Assembly: GCF_035982055.1 (NCBI RefSeq)
Contig: NZ_CP108427.1
Location: forward strand, 9,547,001-9,611,000
Length of the DNA stretch: 64,000 nt
Reading direction: 5' to 3'
From: Streptomyces sp. NBC_01288
Lineage (GTDB): Bacteria; Actinomycetota; Actinomycetes; Streptomycetales; Streptomycetaceae
Shown here: piece by piece, positions 35,503 through 44,893 of the stretch
Position numbering within the stretch: the first letter of the stretch is position 1
Layout: each line of letters opens with the position of its first letter
The notes under the pieces: model-generated
Databases searched by the model: none
Seen by the model: the letters and a program-made list of their open reading frames with translations, nothing else
What the model was told of the DNA's origin: nothing
Program-made: the position numbers and the translations under genes

Positions 35503-37038
35503 ATGCGCGCCCTGGATCCCGCGGACATGCTCGGAGTCGCCGCGGCACGGCACGGCGACCGCATCGCGCTCGTCTGTCAGGGCCGGACCTTGACCTACGC
35601 CGCGCTCGACGCCACCGCGGGCCAGGTCGCGGCAGGACTGACCAGGCAGGGCATCCGGCCCGGCGAGCGGGTGACTCTGTTCTCGGAGAACCGTTGGGAG
35701 TGGGTCGCGGCCTACCACGGCATCCTGCGGGCCGGCTGCGTGGTCAACCCGGTCAACGCGATGCTCACCGCACCCGAGTTGGCGGCCATCGTCGAGGACT
35801 GCGGCTCGGCGGCGCTCCTCGCCTCGGGACCCTCCACCGAGCGGATCAACTCCACGCTGCCGGACGGCGTCCGGCTCCGGGTGTCGTTCGACGACTCCCC
35901 GGCAGGGGTCGTACGGTTCGCCGAACTGCTCGGCGACGGCCCGCCAGGCTGGGACTCCGCCTCCGCCCGCCCCCGGGACCTGTGCGGCATCTCCTACACA
36001 TCCGGCACGACCGGCCGCCCGAAGGGCGCCATGCAGGCCCGCGAGGCGCTTCTGCTGAACTGGGCCTACACCGCCGCGATGCACGGCCGGTCCGCCGCGG
36101 ACGTCGTACTGACCGCACTGCCCCTGTCGCACGTCTACGGCAACTGCGCGGTCAACTCGGCGCTGCTGGCCGGAGCGACGGTGGTCCTTGAGCCGCGCTT
36201 CGACGCCACGCGCATGCTGGGACTCGTGGCCGAGCACGGCGTCACCATGATCGAGGGCGTGCCGGCCATGTACGCGATGCTGCTGGACGCCCTCGCCACG
36301 ACGGTCGCCGATTTCACGACGCTGACCCGTTGCACGGTCGGCGGCCAGACCATCTCGGACGCGGTCGTGGAGGCATGGGAGAAGGCGACCGGCGCACCTC
36401 TGCTGGAGCTGTGGGGAATGACGGAACTGTCCGGCCTGGCGACGACGCATGCCGCGTACGCTCCGCCGGTCAGGGGCTCCATCGGGGTGGCCTTCCCCGG
36501 GACCGAGGTCCGGGTGGCCTCCCTCGACCAGGTCACCACGGACGCGCCCGAGGGCGAGGACGGCGAGCTGATGGTCCGCGGACCGCTGGTCACCCTCGGG
36601 TACTACGGCGACGGGACGGCGACCCGCGAGACCATCGAGCCGGACGGCTGGCTGCACACCGGCGACATCGCGCACCGGCACGGCGCGCACTTCTACATCG
36701 TCGACCGGCTCAAGGACATGATCCTCACCGGCGGATACAACATCTATCCGGCCGAGATCGAACGGGTCCTCGCCGGGCATCCGGACGTCGCCCTGGTCGG
36801 AGTGGGCCGGGTACCCGACCCCAGACTCGGCGAGGTCGCACACGCCTACGTCGTTCCGGCGCAGGGCCGGACTCCGGATCCGGACGCCGTCCTCGCGTTC
36901 GCCCGCACCCAGCTGGCCCCGTACAAGCTCCCCAAGGCGATCCATGTCGTAGCGACCCTGCCCACCACGTCGAGCGGCAAGATCAGACGCCGCGACCTCA
37001 CACCGCCGCCCGACACACCGGGGACCCCGATGACATGA
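35503..37038 (+). CDS. AMP-dependent acyl-CoA synthetase/ligase
   Basis: A 511-residue ANL-superfamily enzyme: P-loop SYTSGTTGRPKGA (about 165-177), LWGMTELSGLATT, GWLHTGDIA with the AMP-binding Asp, DRLKDMILTGGYNIYPAEIE hinge, and the catalytic Lys in TTSSGKIRRRDL. It converts a carboxylic acid, ATP and CoA to acyl-CoA. In this context the acid could come from ring opening of a lactone made by the nearby Baeyer-Villiger enzyme; that link is inferred. Confidence 0.92.
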   Translation: MRALDPADMLGVAAARHGDRIALVCQGRTLTYAALDATAGQVAAGLTRQGIRPGERVTLFSENRWEWVAAYHGILRAGCVVNPVNAMLTAPELAAIVEDCGSAALLASGPSTERINSTLPDGVRLRVSFDDSPAGVVRFAELLGDGPPGWDSASARPRDLCGISYTSGTTGRPKGAMQAREALLLNWAYTAAMHGRSAADVVLTALPLSHVYGNCAVNSALLAGATVVLEPRFDATRMLGLVAEHGVTMIEGVPAMYAMLLDALATTVADFTTLTRCTVGGQTISDAVVEAWEKATGAPLLELWGMTELSGLATTHAAYAPPVRGSIGVAFPGTEVRVASLDQVTTDAPEGEDGELMVRGPLVTLGYYGDGTATRETIEPDGWLHTGDIAHRHGAHFYIVDRLKDMILTGGYNIYPAEIERVLAGHPDVALVGVGRVPDPRLGEVAHAYVVPAQGRTPDPDAVLAFARTQLAPYKLPKAIHVVATLPTTSSGKIRRRDLTPPPDTPGTPMT

Positions 37039-37104
37039 CCACGGGACCTCCGTCTGCCCCGGGAGCGGACATGGCGTTCCGGCCTGCCCGGGTACCCTTC
37101 CGGG

Positions 37105-37695
37105 ATGACGCAGCGCCCGGTGCCGGACGAACGGCGGCCCCCCAACCAGGGGCCGAAGGCTGCCGCCCGCAACCGCGCCGCTCTGGTCGCCGCCGCCCGG
37201 GAGGTCTACGCGGAACACGGCCTGGACGCCCCGTTGTTCGCGATCGCGCGTCGGGCCGGGGTGGGGCAGGGAGTTCTGTACCGGCATTTTCCCGACCGGG
37301 CCGCCCTGTCCGCCGCGGTGTTGGAGGAGAACGTGTGCCAGGTCGAAGAGGCGGCCGCCGCGGAAGGCGCGTCTCTCGCCGCTGTGCTGGGAGTGCTGAC
37401 CTGGCACATGGCGGAATCGGCGGCCTTCATCGGCCTCATGCACGCCGATGGGACAACCGACGGCTCCGAGACCCGCCCGTACGCGTTGGCGTTGTCGGAG
37501 CGGGTCGAGCGGGCGCTACGAGGGCACCTGCCGGCCGGTCATCGGCTGGAGACGGCGGACGACCTGATGCTCGCCGTCGCCATGGTCTCGGGTGCCGCCA
37601 CCGGCCCCGGCCACGAGGAGCGGGAACGCCGGGCGCTGGCGGCCTGGCGGCTGCTCGGTGTCGAGGTGGGACCGGTGCGGCCCTACGAAGGGTGA
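37105..37695 (+). CDS. TetR-family transcriptional regulator
   Basis: A 196-residue protein: N-terminal helix-turn-helix (LVAAAREVYAEHGLDAPLFAIARRAGVGQGVLYRHFPDRAAL) and a C-terminal domain of the SbtR-like kind. It converges on the lactonase-like lipoprotein with 16 bases between stop codons. The 22-bp palindrome at 38756 is a candidate target. Confidence 0.9.
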   Translation: MTQRPVPDERRPPNQGPKAAARNRAALVAAAREVYAEHGLDAPLFAIARRAGVGQGVLYRHFPDRAALSAAVLEENVCQVEEAAAAEGASLAAVLGVLTWHMAESAAFIGLMHADGTTDGSETRPYALALSERVERALRGHLPAGHRLETADDLMLAVAMVSGAATGPGHEERERRALAAWRLLGVEVGPVRPYEG

Positions 37696-37711
37696 GCGCG
37701 GCAGCGTGGCA

Positions 37712-38734
37712 TCAGCCGCCGTTGGACTGCCGGATGCCCTTTGCCGGCGCGTCGAACGTGTAGAGGTAGCCTCCGGCGGGCCCGCTGACGGTCATGTAGG
37801 CCTTGGTGCCGCCGGGCGTGATCGCCACGTTCGTCGCCGAGTCGAGTCCCGTGGCGCCGCGAGGAACCTCGACCGTCGCGAGGCGCTCACCGTACTTGTC
37901 GTACACGACCATCGCGGGCCGGCCGTACAGCGCCTGGTAGAGGTTGCCGTCCGCGTCCACGGCGATCGAGTCGGTCTGGGCGAGACCGCCGTCGACGCGG
38001 ATGGCGGTGTGCCGGGCGGTCACCTTTCCGGTTGCGTCGAGGCGAAGGTAGGAGATCCGGTTCTCCGTGAGCTCGCTGATCCACAGTCCGCGGTAGTCCA
38101 CGTCGAACGAGATCCCGTTGGTGTCGGCCAGCCCGTCGGCCAGCACGCTGGTCTTCTTGCCGTCGCGGTCGATCCGGACCGCGCGGCCTTTCGCCGCACC
38201 GCCGGACGAGTCGCCCCCCGAGTCGCTGACGTACAGGTTGCCCTCCTTGTCGAAGGCGATGTCGTCGGGGTTCATCCGCGCGCCGTCCACCTCTCCGGAG
38301 AAGAAGGTCCGCGGATCACCGCCGTCCGCGGCCAGGCTCACGATCTCGCCGTGGGCGTAGTCCGTCAGATAGAGCCGTCCGTCGTACGGGCTGAACTGCG
38401 CGGAGGTGTAGGCCCCCCGGTCGTCAGTGTGGACCGATCGCGAGGTCTTCCTCCCGACGTCGACCCGGATCACCTTCGGCTCGCCCGCGGGCGCGGTGAC
38501 GTCGACGACGAGCAGGGTGCCGTCCGCGTCGAAGGTCGGGCCCTCCAACAGGGTCATCCCGGTCTCGGCGTGCACCTTGGTCAGCTGCATGAGCTGCTGG
38601 GCGCGGATGGTCCTGCCCGCTCCGACGGAGCCGGCGCTGTCACCGGGGTCGCCCGTGGCCGTACCGCATCCGGTGAGGGCCAGCGTGCCGAACACGGCGA
38701 GTAAGGCAAGGGGGCGGATCGGAATTCGTCGCAT
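37712..38734 (-). CDS. Lipoprotein with SMP-30/gluconolactonase-like beta-propeller
   Basis: A 340-residue lipoprotein: lipobox LALTGCG (Cys23), then a six-bladed propeller with calcium/active-site-like residues: Glu in LLEGPTFDADG, Asn in GARMNPDDIAFDKEGNLYVSD, Asn in ADTNGISFD, and Asp in GLDSATNVAITPGG. The family includes gluconolactonases and Drp35 lactonases acting on lactones. Lipid anchoring puts it outside the membrane. Divergent from the Baeyer-Villiger monooxygenase, with a shared palindrome between them. Confidence 0.82.
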   Translation of the reverse strand: MRRIPIRPLALLAVFGTLALTGCGTATGDPGDSAGSVGAGRTIRAQQLMQLTKVHAETGMTLLEGPTFDADGTLLVVDVTAPAGEPKVIRVDVGRKTSRSVHTDDRGAYTSAQFSPYDGRLYLTDYAHGEIVSLAADGGDPRTFFSGEVDGARMNPDDIAFDKEGNLYVSDSGGDSSGGAAKGRAVRIDRDGKKTSVLADGLADTNGISFDVDYRGLWISELTENRISYLRLDATGKVTARHTAIRVDGGLAQTDSIAVDADGNLYQALYGRPAMVVYDKYGERLATVEVPRGATGLDSATNVAITPGGTKAYMTVSGPAGGYLYTFDAPAKGIRQSNGG

Positions 38735-38755
38735 GGGGGAGTGCTCCAGCCATCC

Positions 38756-38777
38756 AACCGGACACTGTTGTCCGGTT
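38756..38777. promoter_or_regulatory. 22-bp palindromic operator between lactonase-like and BVMO genes
   Basis: AACCGGACA-ctgt-TGTCCGGTT: two perfect 9-bp arms. It lies 22 bases before the lipoprotein start and 83 before the monooxygenase start, so it could control both. The TetR protein encoded at 37105-37695 is the nearest candidate ligand. Confidence 0.75.
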
Positions 38778-38859
38778 CTTGTTACGGTAGTCGATAGCCG
38801 CTCCCATCAGTACAGGTGGCGGCGCAAGTCAGCCGACCGACAGGATCGGGGTCCCCCAC

Positions 38860-40668
38860 ATGACACCCCCTCAAGTACCGTCCACCGCTGAGCTCGCCGC
38901 GCTGAGGCAGCGTTACCGCCTCGAACGAGAGCGACGGGTACGACCCGACGGAGCCCGCCAATACCGGGCCACCGACGCCGAGTTCGGCTACTACGCCGCG
39001 GATCCCTACGTGGACGAGGTGACCGAGCGCGAGCCGCTGCGCGACGCCGTCGACGTCGCTGTGATCGGCGGCGGTTTCGGCGGCATCCTCGCCGGGGCGC
39101 GGCTGCGGCAGCAGGGCCTGGAGCGCGTCCGGATCGTGGAGAAGGGGGGCGACTTCGGGGGCACCTGGTACTGGAACCGGTACCCCGGTATCCACTGCGA
39201 CATCGAATCCCACGTGTACCTGCCGATGCTCGACGAGACCGGATACGTGCCGGAGTGGAAGTACGCCCCCGGCGAGGAGATCCGCCGCCACGCGGTGCGG
39301 ATCGCGCGGACGTTCCGCCTCTGCTCGGACGCCCTGTTCTCCACCTCGGTCACCTCGCTCACCTGGGACGAGGCAGGTGGGACGTGGATCGTGGCCACCG
39401 ATCGGGGCGATGCGTTCCGGGCCACCTATGTGGTCACCGCCACCGGCACGCTCTCCGAACCGAAGCTCCCCGGGATACCGGGCATCGAGGACTTCGAGGG
39501 CCACACCTTCCACACCTCGCGGTGGGACTACGCCTACACCGGCGGCGGCCCGGACGGCGGCATGACCGGCCTCTCCCGGAAACGGGTGGGCATCGTCGGC
39601 ACCGGCGCCACCGGCGTCCAGGTCATCCCGATGCTGGCCGAGGACGCCGGACACGTCTACGTCTTCCAGCGCACACCCTCCACCGTGGATGTGCGCGCCA
39701 ACTGCCGTACCACCGCTAGGGACGTGGGTGCCGACCACGACGGCTGGGCACGCGAGCGACGCGAGAACCATCTCCGCATCGTCTCCGGCGAGACCGCCGA
39801 CCAGGATCTCGTGGCGGACCGCTGGACCATGTCGGCGGGCCTCCTGGAGAAGCTCCTGACGAGCTTCCGCCGTCAAGGCGACCGCCAGGACTTCGAAGCC
39901 GCCTACGAGGCCGCCGACGCCGCCAAGATGAACGAGCTCCGCGCCCGTGTCGAGCAGATCGTCATCGACCCGGACACGGCGGAGAAGCTCAAGCCCTGGT
40001 ACCGGTACGCCTGCAAGCGCCCCACCTTCTCCGACCGGTACTACCCGGCGTTCAACTGGGCCGACGTTACCCTGGTCGACACCGCGGACACCCACGGCAT
40101 CGAGCGCGTCACCCCACATGGCGTCGTGGTCGGCGACACCACGTACGAACTTGACTGCCTGATCTTCGCCACGGGATTCTCCGTCGGAACCTCCGGCATC
40201 CACTCCGGCACACTCCCCGTCCACGGCCGCGGCGGCACTCAACTCCTGCACATATGGGCGCAACAGGGTCCGCGCACGCTGCACGGCTTCACCAGCAACG
40301 GCTTCCCGAACCTGATCCAGCTGGGCACCCTGCACAACGCCGTCAGCGTCAACTTCACGCACATCCTGGACGAGCAGGCCGTTCACACCGCCGCCCTCGT
40401 CGCCGCCGCCGAGGCGAAGGGCGCCCTCATCGAACCGTCCCGCGCGGCCGAGGACGCCTGGATCGCCACGCTCGCCGAGGACGCCCCCGACCACGAGTGG
40501 TTCCACGCGGAATGCACCCCCGGCTACTACAACCGTGAAGGACGCGGCCGGCCGAACGACTCACCCGCCTACCCCCACAGCGCGGTCGCCTTCCATGAAC
40601 TTCTGAAACACTGGCGCGAGCATTCGATGGACGAGATCCTTCAGGCCAGGCCCCTCACGCAGGTCTGA
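38860..40668 (+). CDS. Baeyer-Villiger (flavin-containing) monooxygenase
   Basis: A 602-residue class B flavin monooxygenase. FAD motif VAVIGGGFGGILAGARL near 67-83, GTWYWNRYPGIHCDIES, the Baeyer-Villiger fingerprint FEGHTFHTSRWDY (FxGxxxHxxxW-D) near 208-220, and NADPH motif VGIVGTGATGVQVIP. These enzymes insert oxygen beside a ketone to make esters or lactones. Sequence features resemble cyclohexanone/phenylacetone-type enzymes with an N-terminal extension. The 3' end overlaps an IS remnant on the other strand. Confidence 0.92.
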   Translation: MTPPQVPSTAELAALRQRYRLERERRVRPDGARQYRATDAEFGYYAADPYVDEVTEREPLRDAVDVAVIGGGFGGILAGARLRQQGLERVRIVEKGGDFGGTWYWNRYPGIHCDIESHVYLPMLDETGYVPEWKYAPGEEIRRHAVRIARTFRLCSDALFSTSVTSLTWDEAGGTWIVATDRGDAFRATYVVTATGTLSEPKLPGIPGIEDFEGHTFHTSRWDYAYTGGGPDGGMTGLSRKRVGIVGTGATGVQVIPMLAEDAGHVYVFQRTPSTVDVRANCRTTARDVGADHDGWARERRENHLRIVSGETADQDLVADRWTMSAGLLEKLLTSFRRQGDRQDFEAAYEAADAAKMNELRARVEQIVIDPDTAEKLKPWYRYACKRPTFSDRYYPAFNWADVTLVDTADTHGIERVTPHGVVVGDTTYELDCLIFATGFSVGTSGIHSGTLPVHGRGGTQLLHIWAQQGPRTLHGFTSNGFPNLIQLGTLHNAVSVNFTHILDEQAVHTAALVAAAEAKGALIEPSRAAEDAWIATLAEDAPDHEWFHAECTPGYYNREGRGRPNDSPAYPHSAVAFHELLKHWREHSMDEILQARPLTQV

Positions 40669-40850
40669 CGCCTCTGCGTCGGTCGACGAGTGCGAGGGTG
40701 TGCAGGCGGGCGACGCCGAGCATGGGGTGGCGGACGCAGTCCTCTTCGGAGGGCAGTCGCGGAGGAACTTCCACCTCTTCAGGTGGGCGAAGGTGTGCTC
40801 GACGCGGGCGCGGACTCTGCGGTGCGAGGCGTTGTGTTCCTCTTTCCTCG
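40655..40850 (-). pseudogene. 3' remnant of an IS5-type (DDE_Tnp_4) transposase
   Basis: On the minus strand, NASHRRVRARVEHTFAHLKR followed by WKFLRDC, then in a shifted frame EEDCVRHPMLGVARLHTLAL. This is the C-terminal signature of IS5-family transposases (KxHRxxRARVEHxFARMKxWKILRDCR...HAMxGIARLHNLAL) with a frameshift in the middle. The rest of the element is missing. The insertion abuts the monooxygenase stop codon. Confidence 0.75.
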
Positions 40851-41047
40851 CCGGGAGTTCGGCCGGTTGATGGGATACCGGTAGTTCTCCTGCACGCCGC
40901 GCGTCTCTTCCGGCAACGCGGCACCGACGGCCGAACTCATGTGGCCGCCCGGTGGCCGGACGCCTGTGGACTGCGTGAGCGGAACCCGTCTGTCAGCTGA
41001 CGGACACTCGGGCGCAACCTTCCGGTGTTTTGGCGTGTCCACGTTGT

Positions 41048-42634
41048 GTGCTGACGATACGTAGAACATGGCGGACAGCGGCGGCCGCCGCTTTCGCGAC
41101 CGCCGTCATGGCAGTTGCGACCCCGGCCGCCCACGCCGCCGGAACGACACTCGTCCTGGACACCCAGGAGAACTACTACCTCCCCACCGAGGGCGAGGGC
41201 CCGAACCTGAACCTCGGCATCACAGCCTCGGGCGGGGACGCCCATGACGTCTCGGTCACGGTCGACGCGTCGTCCCTCGCCGGGAAGGCGACGATGGTGG
41301 TCACGGGGGACTGCGTGAACACCGGCACCCTGAAGCTGAGGTGCGACGTGGGACCACTGTCGGGCAAGGAGTCGATCGACCCCTTCTTCCTGAAGCCCAC
41401 CACTGCCGCCAAGGCGGGCGACACCGGTGCCATCACCTACACCGCCACCGCCTCCGACGCGGCCACCGTGACGGGGAAGACGGACGTCCTGGTCGGCGGG
41501 CCCAAGCTCGTCGCCCGGGCCTACCCGGCGCTGAAGGGCATCGCACCCGGCGCCGTCTTCGAGCGCACCCCGGCCTTCGCCAACACCGGCACAGCCCCCG
41601 CCGACAAGGGCGTCATGCTCTGGGTGCAGGACTCGGACGGCGTCTCGCTCGCCCGTGACCACTCCAACTGCCACTACTCGGACCAGTCCGACGTCGGCAC
41701 CTGGTGCCGGTTCGACACCCCGGTCGCGCCCGGCGCGGCCTACGAGACGGACACGCCGCTGCGCTACACCGCCTCCAAGGACACGATGTACGGCTACAAC
41801 ACCTACGTCGTGTGGCCGGTCGGCGGCACCGCGCCCGATTCCTTCGACCCGTCCGACTTCCCCGGGACCGGCACCGGTACGCCGCTCGGCCTGAAGTCCA
41901 TCGTCTCCGGCTCCGGATTCACCGGCTCCGGGTACGGCACCTTCGCCACCACCCAGCACGCCGACTACCAGGCGCTCGGTGACACGGTCGAGGGCAAGGT
42001 CGGCCAGACGGTGAGCATCACCGTGGGCGTGCGGAACAACGGGCCGGGCCGGATGGACTTCCTGTGGATGGACACCGACAACTCCGGCACGTTCGTGGTG
42101 ACCCCGCCCGCCGGCACCACCATCACCGGCGCCCCCGGCCCCGGCGAGCAGGGCGACCCCGGGCCACAGTGGACCTGCACACCGGGCAAGGCCGGCGCGA
42201 AAAGCTACACCTGCGACATCGCCAGCACGGACTTCCGGCCCGGCAACTCCGTGACCCAGGAGTTCACGGTGCGGATCGACAAGGTCGTCCCCGACGCGCA
42301 GGGCAGCGTACGGGCGGTGGAGAACCCCGAGTACCCCAACCGTGACGACGACGCGGCGAACGACACCACGGCGATCACGGTGAAGGCCACAGGCTCGGCG
42401 ACGTCCAGCCCCTCGCCCAGCGCCTCCGCGTCCCCGTCGGCCACGGCCACGGCCACCGCGAGCCCGTCCGGCTCCGGGGCCGGAACCAGCGGCGGGACGA
42501 CGACCGGCGGTGGGCTCGCCGCCACGGGCGCGGACGGAGTCCTGCTCCGGGCGGGCACCGCCGTCCTGCTGGTGACGGGCGGCGCGCTGGTGTTCCTGGC
42601 GGCGCGGAGGTCACGGCAGCAGGGCAGCCGCTGA
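41048..42634 (+). CDS. LAxTG cell-wall-anchored surface protein
   Basis: About 528 residues: a signal peptide (RTAAAAAFATAVMAVATPAA, HAAG cleavage), two immunoglobulin-like/CARDB-type beta regions, a Ser/Pro/Thr/Ala-rich wall-spanning stretch, then the sorting signal LAATG, a hydrophobic helix and RRSRQQGSR. The LAxTG form is the class E sortase motif of Streptomyces, so the protein should be linked to peptidoglycan. No catalytic domain is recognised. The start is uncertain: GTG at 41048 gives a normal signal peptide but no clear ribosome site, and the region just upstream was disturbed by IS debris. Confidence 0.75.
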   Translation: MLTIRRTWRTAAAAAFATAVMAVATPAAHAAGTTLVLDTQENYYLPTEGEGPNLNLGITASGGDAHDVSVTVDASSLAGKATMVVTGDCVNTGTLKLRCDVGPLSGKESIDPFFLKPTTAAKAGDTGAITYTATASDAATVTGKTDVLVGGPKLVARAYPALKGIAPGAVFERTPAFANTGTAPADKGVMLWVQDSDGVSLARDHSNCHYSDQSDVGTWCRFDTPVAPGAAYETDTPLRYTASKDTMYGYNTYVVWPVGGTAPDSFDPSDFPGTGTGTPLGLKSIVSGSGFTGSGYGTFATTQHADYQALGDTVEGKVGQTVSITVGVRNNGPGRMDFLWMDTDNSGTFVVTPPAGTTITGAPGPGEQGDPGPQWTCTPGKAGAKSYTCDIASTDFRPGNSVTQEFTVRIDKVVPDAQGSVRAVENPEYPNRDDDAANDTTAITVKATGSATSSPSPSASASPSATATATASPSGSGAGTSGGTTTGGGLAATGADGVLLRAGTAVLLVTGGALVFLAARRSRQQGSR

Positions 42635-42760
42635 CGCCGCCGCCCCGGCGTGGCAGGGCGTCAGCGCCCGAGGAGATACTCCGTCACCTCGCGAACCGCA
42701 TTTCGAAGGTAGCCAGGGTGGGGAGCAGAACAGGTACTTCTCGTCGGCGTTCTGGGCGTC

Positions 42761-42792
42761 GGGACCATCCTCGCGGGTGCGGGGATGGTCCC
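42761..42792. repeat. Hairpin with a half-site like an actinobacterial CRISPR repeat
   Basis: GGGACCATCC (42761-42770) and GGATGGTCCC (42783-42792) form a perfect 10-bp stem around a 12-base GC loop. GCGGGGATGGTCCC also matches the 3' end of type I-E repeats common in actinobacteria, and 32 bases later TACTCCCCGCACGCG resembles a repeat 5' half. Only these two fragments exist and no cas gene is near. Confidence 0.4.
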
Positions 42793-43747
42793 TGGAACGT
42801 CACGCCGGTCGCCGACCAGGTGCAGTACTCCCCGCACGCGCAGCCGGACGATGTTCCGTGGCTGGATGCCCTCTCCCGCAGCCTCGGAACTCAGCGCTGA
42901 ATGATAAGAACGCGCTGGTCAGGGGCTGTACCGCCGTCTCCTTGTACTTCACGTTCATGGGGTCGGGTCGGTGAAGCCCAGGACGGTCTCGCCGGGGGCA
43001 GCTCCTGCCGGCGCGGGTTTCCAGCGGCGGCATCGGTGCTCAGGCCGGCCGACACCACGAGCGACCGGTGTGTCTCGGAGAGACGGAGCGCGGTCCGCAC
43101 AGAACGCCGGGTGCCTCGCCGGTGCGACAAGCAGTCATGGCGCGGGGGCCGCACCTTCCGCGTCCGCGGACACCTGCGTCGGCCCGCTGCGCCGGTCACT
43201 GGCGACCTCGGCCGCAGCCACCCGCTCCAGCGGCCCGGCGGCGATCTGCACCCTGCCACGCTCGGCCGGCAACAGCGTCCGACGCGGCACCGTGTCCAGC
43301 CACGCGTCGCTGTTTCGCACGTGATCGCGGAGCGCTTCCCGGCCAGCCTTTGTGCCTCAGGTTCGCCCGCACCGAAGCAACCGACCAAGTCAACATCCGG
43401 CCGCTTCCCGGCTGTTAGGCCCATCACCGCGACGCCGGCCGGGACACCCCCACCGCGACGACTCGTCCGGCGGAGATCTCTCCCCCCGTGCACATCGCCC
43501 CGTCTCGGGGGTGTTCGAAGTGGATAGACTCAGGTTTCCGGGGCGCCACTACCCGGAGTCACCGGACCGGCCGTCGCCCGACTCGGACCGGAAGACGAGA
43601 CCGGAAGACGAGACCGGAAGACGAGGCCGCTACGAGCCCGGCGTCTCATCGGATCGGACAGCGCCACGGGATCGTATGCCGCCACCGCACGGTGTCGCGC
43701 GAGGGCATCTGCACCGCACGGCACCACCAGCTGTATGCCACCACCTA

Positions 43748-43770
43748 GCACTTTCTAATTTCGCGAAATT
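43748..43770. promoter_or_regulatory. LacI-type operator upstream of the regulator gene
   Basis: AATTTCGCGAAATT (43757-43770) is a perfect 14-bp palindrome with the central CG typical of LacI-family operators, in an AT-rich island. It directly follows GCACTTTCT (43748-43756), a string shared with two other sites in the locus. It lies 97 bases before the LacI start, fitting autoregulation. Confidence 0.75.
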
Positions 43771-43866
43771 TTCTGTCACGATAGGACCAGGCGCATGCCC
43801 GGTCAACGGGGATGTCGTCGCGGACCTGGCAGTCGGGTGCTGCCGGAGCGCTGGAAGGGAGCTGGG

Positions 43867-44883
43867 ATGGCTGCAACGGAGTCACCGCGGACCACGATCG
43901 CGGACATCGCGCAGGCGGCGGGAGTGTCGTCGCCGACGGTGTCCAAGGTCCTGAACGGGCGGCAGGGCGTTTCGTCGGTCACCCGCGAGCGGGTGACCGA
44001 GCTGCTGCGCGAGCACGGCTACGCACCGCGCCGTTCGGGTGGCCGGCTCACCGGGGTGATCGAACTTGTTCTCAGCGAACTCGACAGCCCGTGGTCGGCG
44101 AGCCTGATCCAGGCCATGGAAGCCGCTGTGTACGCCGAGGGGCTGGCGCTGGTGCTGTCCCGGCTGCGCCCGGGCAAGGAGGAGGAATGGCTGGACCATG
44201 TAGCGTCCCGCAATCCCGACGGCGTGGTGTTCGGCGTGGTGGAGACCACGGCTGAGCAGCGCAGACGGCTGCGTGAGCTGATGGTGGCGTTCGTGGCCGT
44301 CGATCCCGAGGGAAACCAGAAGGCCGAGGTCCCCACCGTCGGGCTCACCCACTGGCGGGGAGCGCACGCCGCGACCGAGCACCTCATCGCGCTGGGTCAC
44401 CAGCGGATCGCGACCATCGGCGGACCGCTGCGCCTGCTGTGCAGTCGGGCCCGCGCCGACGGGTTCCGCGCGGCGGCGACAGCCGCGGGTCTGGACATAC
44501 CGCCGGAGTACGTCGTGCACACCGAGTTCGGCCACGCGCCCGGCCGGGACGCGGCGGCCGAGCTGCTGGCCCTGCCCGTCCCGCCGACCGCGATCTTCGC
44601 GGCCTCCGACGAGCAGGCACTCGGCGTGTACGAGGCGGCTCGGCGTAGGGGCCTGCGCGTACCCGACGACGTGAGTGTGGTCGGCTTCAACGACGCACCC
44701 GTCGCGAGCTGGGCGTCTCCTCCGCTGACCACGGTCCGGGAGCCCATCGACGACCTGGCCAGGCAGGCCGTGCAGCTGCTCGGCAGGCTCATAGCGGGCC
44801 AGGCCGCCGGTCCGGGGGTCGAACTGGCGACGGAGCTGGTCGTCCGGGAGAGCACCGCCGCCCCTTCCCAAGGTCATCACTGA
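43867..44883 (+). CDS. LacI-family transcriptional regulator
   Basis: A 338-residue repressor: N-terminal helix-turn-helix and hinge (TTIADIAQAAGVSSPTVSKVLNGRQGVSSVTRERV, about 8-42), then a periplasmic-binding-protein-like effector domain (VGLTHWRGAHAATEHLIALGHQRIATIGG; DVSVVGFNDAPVASWASPPLTTVREP). The effector is presumably a sugar or oligosaccharide from the pathway. First gene of the locus, 88 bases before the solute-binding protein. The start at 43867 follows GGAAGGGAG. Confidence 0.93.
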   Translation: MAATESPRTTIADIAQAAGVSSPTVSKVLNGRQGVSSVTRERVTELLREHGYAPRRSGGRLTGVIELVLSELDSPWSASLIQAMEAAVYAEGLALVLSRLRPGKEEEWLDHVASRNPDGVVFGVVETTAEQRRRLRELMVAFVAVDPEGNQKAEVPTVGLTHWRGAHAATEHLIALGHQRIATIGGPLRLLCSRARADGFRAAATAAGLDIPPEYVVHTEFGHAPGRDAAAELLALPVPPTAIFAASDEQALGVYEAARRRGLRVPDDVSVVGFNDAPVASWASPPLTTVREPIDDLARQAVQLLGRLIAGQAAGPGVELATELVVRESTAAPSQGHH

Positions 44884-44893
44884 ACACAAGGAA

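Larger units (their letters stand above)
42635..43866. other. 1.2-kb gene-poor region before the LacI gene
   Basis: No frame here has credible composition, a ribosome site and recognisable similarity together. Several overlapping short frames on both strands are high-GC artefacts. One minus-strand segment (NSDAWLDTVPRRTLLPAERG, about 43260-43316) looks somewhat protein-like and may be a trace of a lost gene. The region contains a GGGACCATCC hairpin, a run of three GACCGGAAGACGA units near 43588-43622, and, at its right end, the LacI operator. Confidence 0.5.

Noticed and set aside
42761..42855. Functional CRISPR array or spacer
   Set aside because: Only two half-repeats, one within a hairpin, and no cas genes; kept only as a low-interest observation.
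42891..43493. A 200-codon minus-strand gene in the gene-poor stretch
   Set aside because: Composition is Arg/Gly/Pro/Cys-rich and unlike real proteins here, with no ribosome site or recognisable domain.
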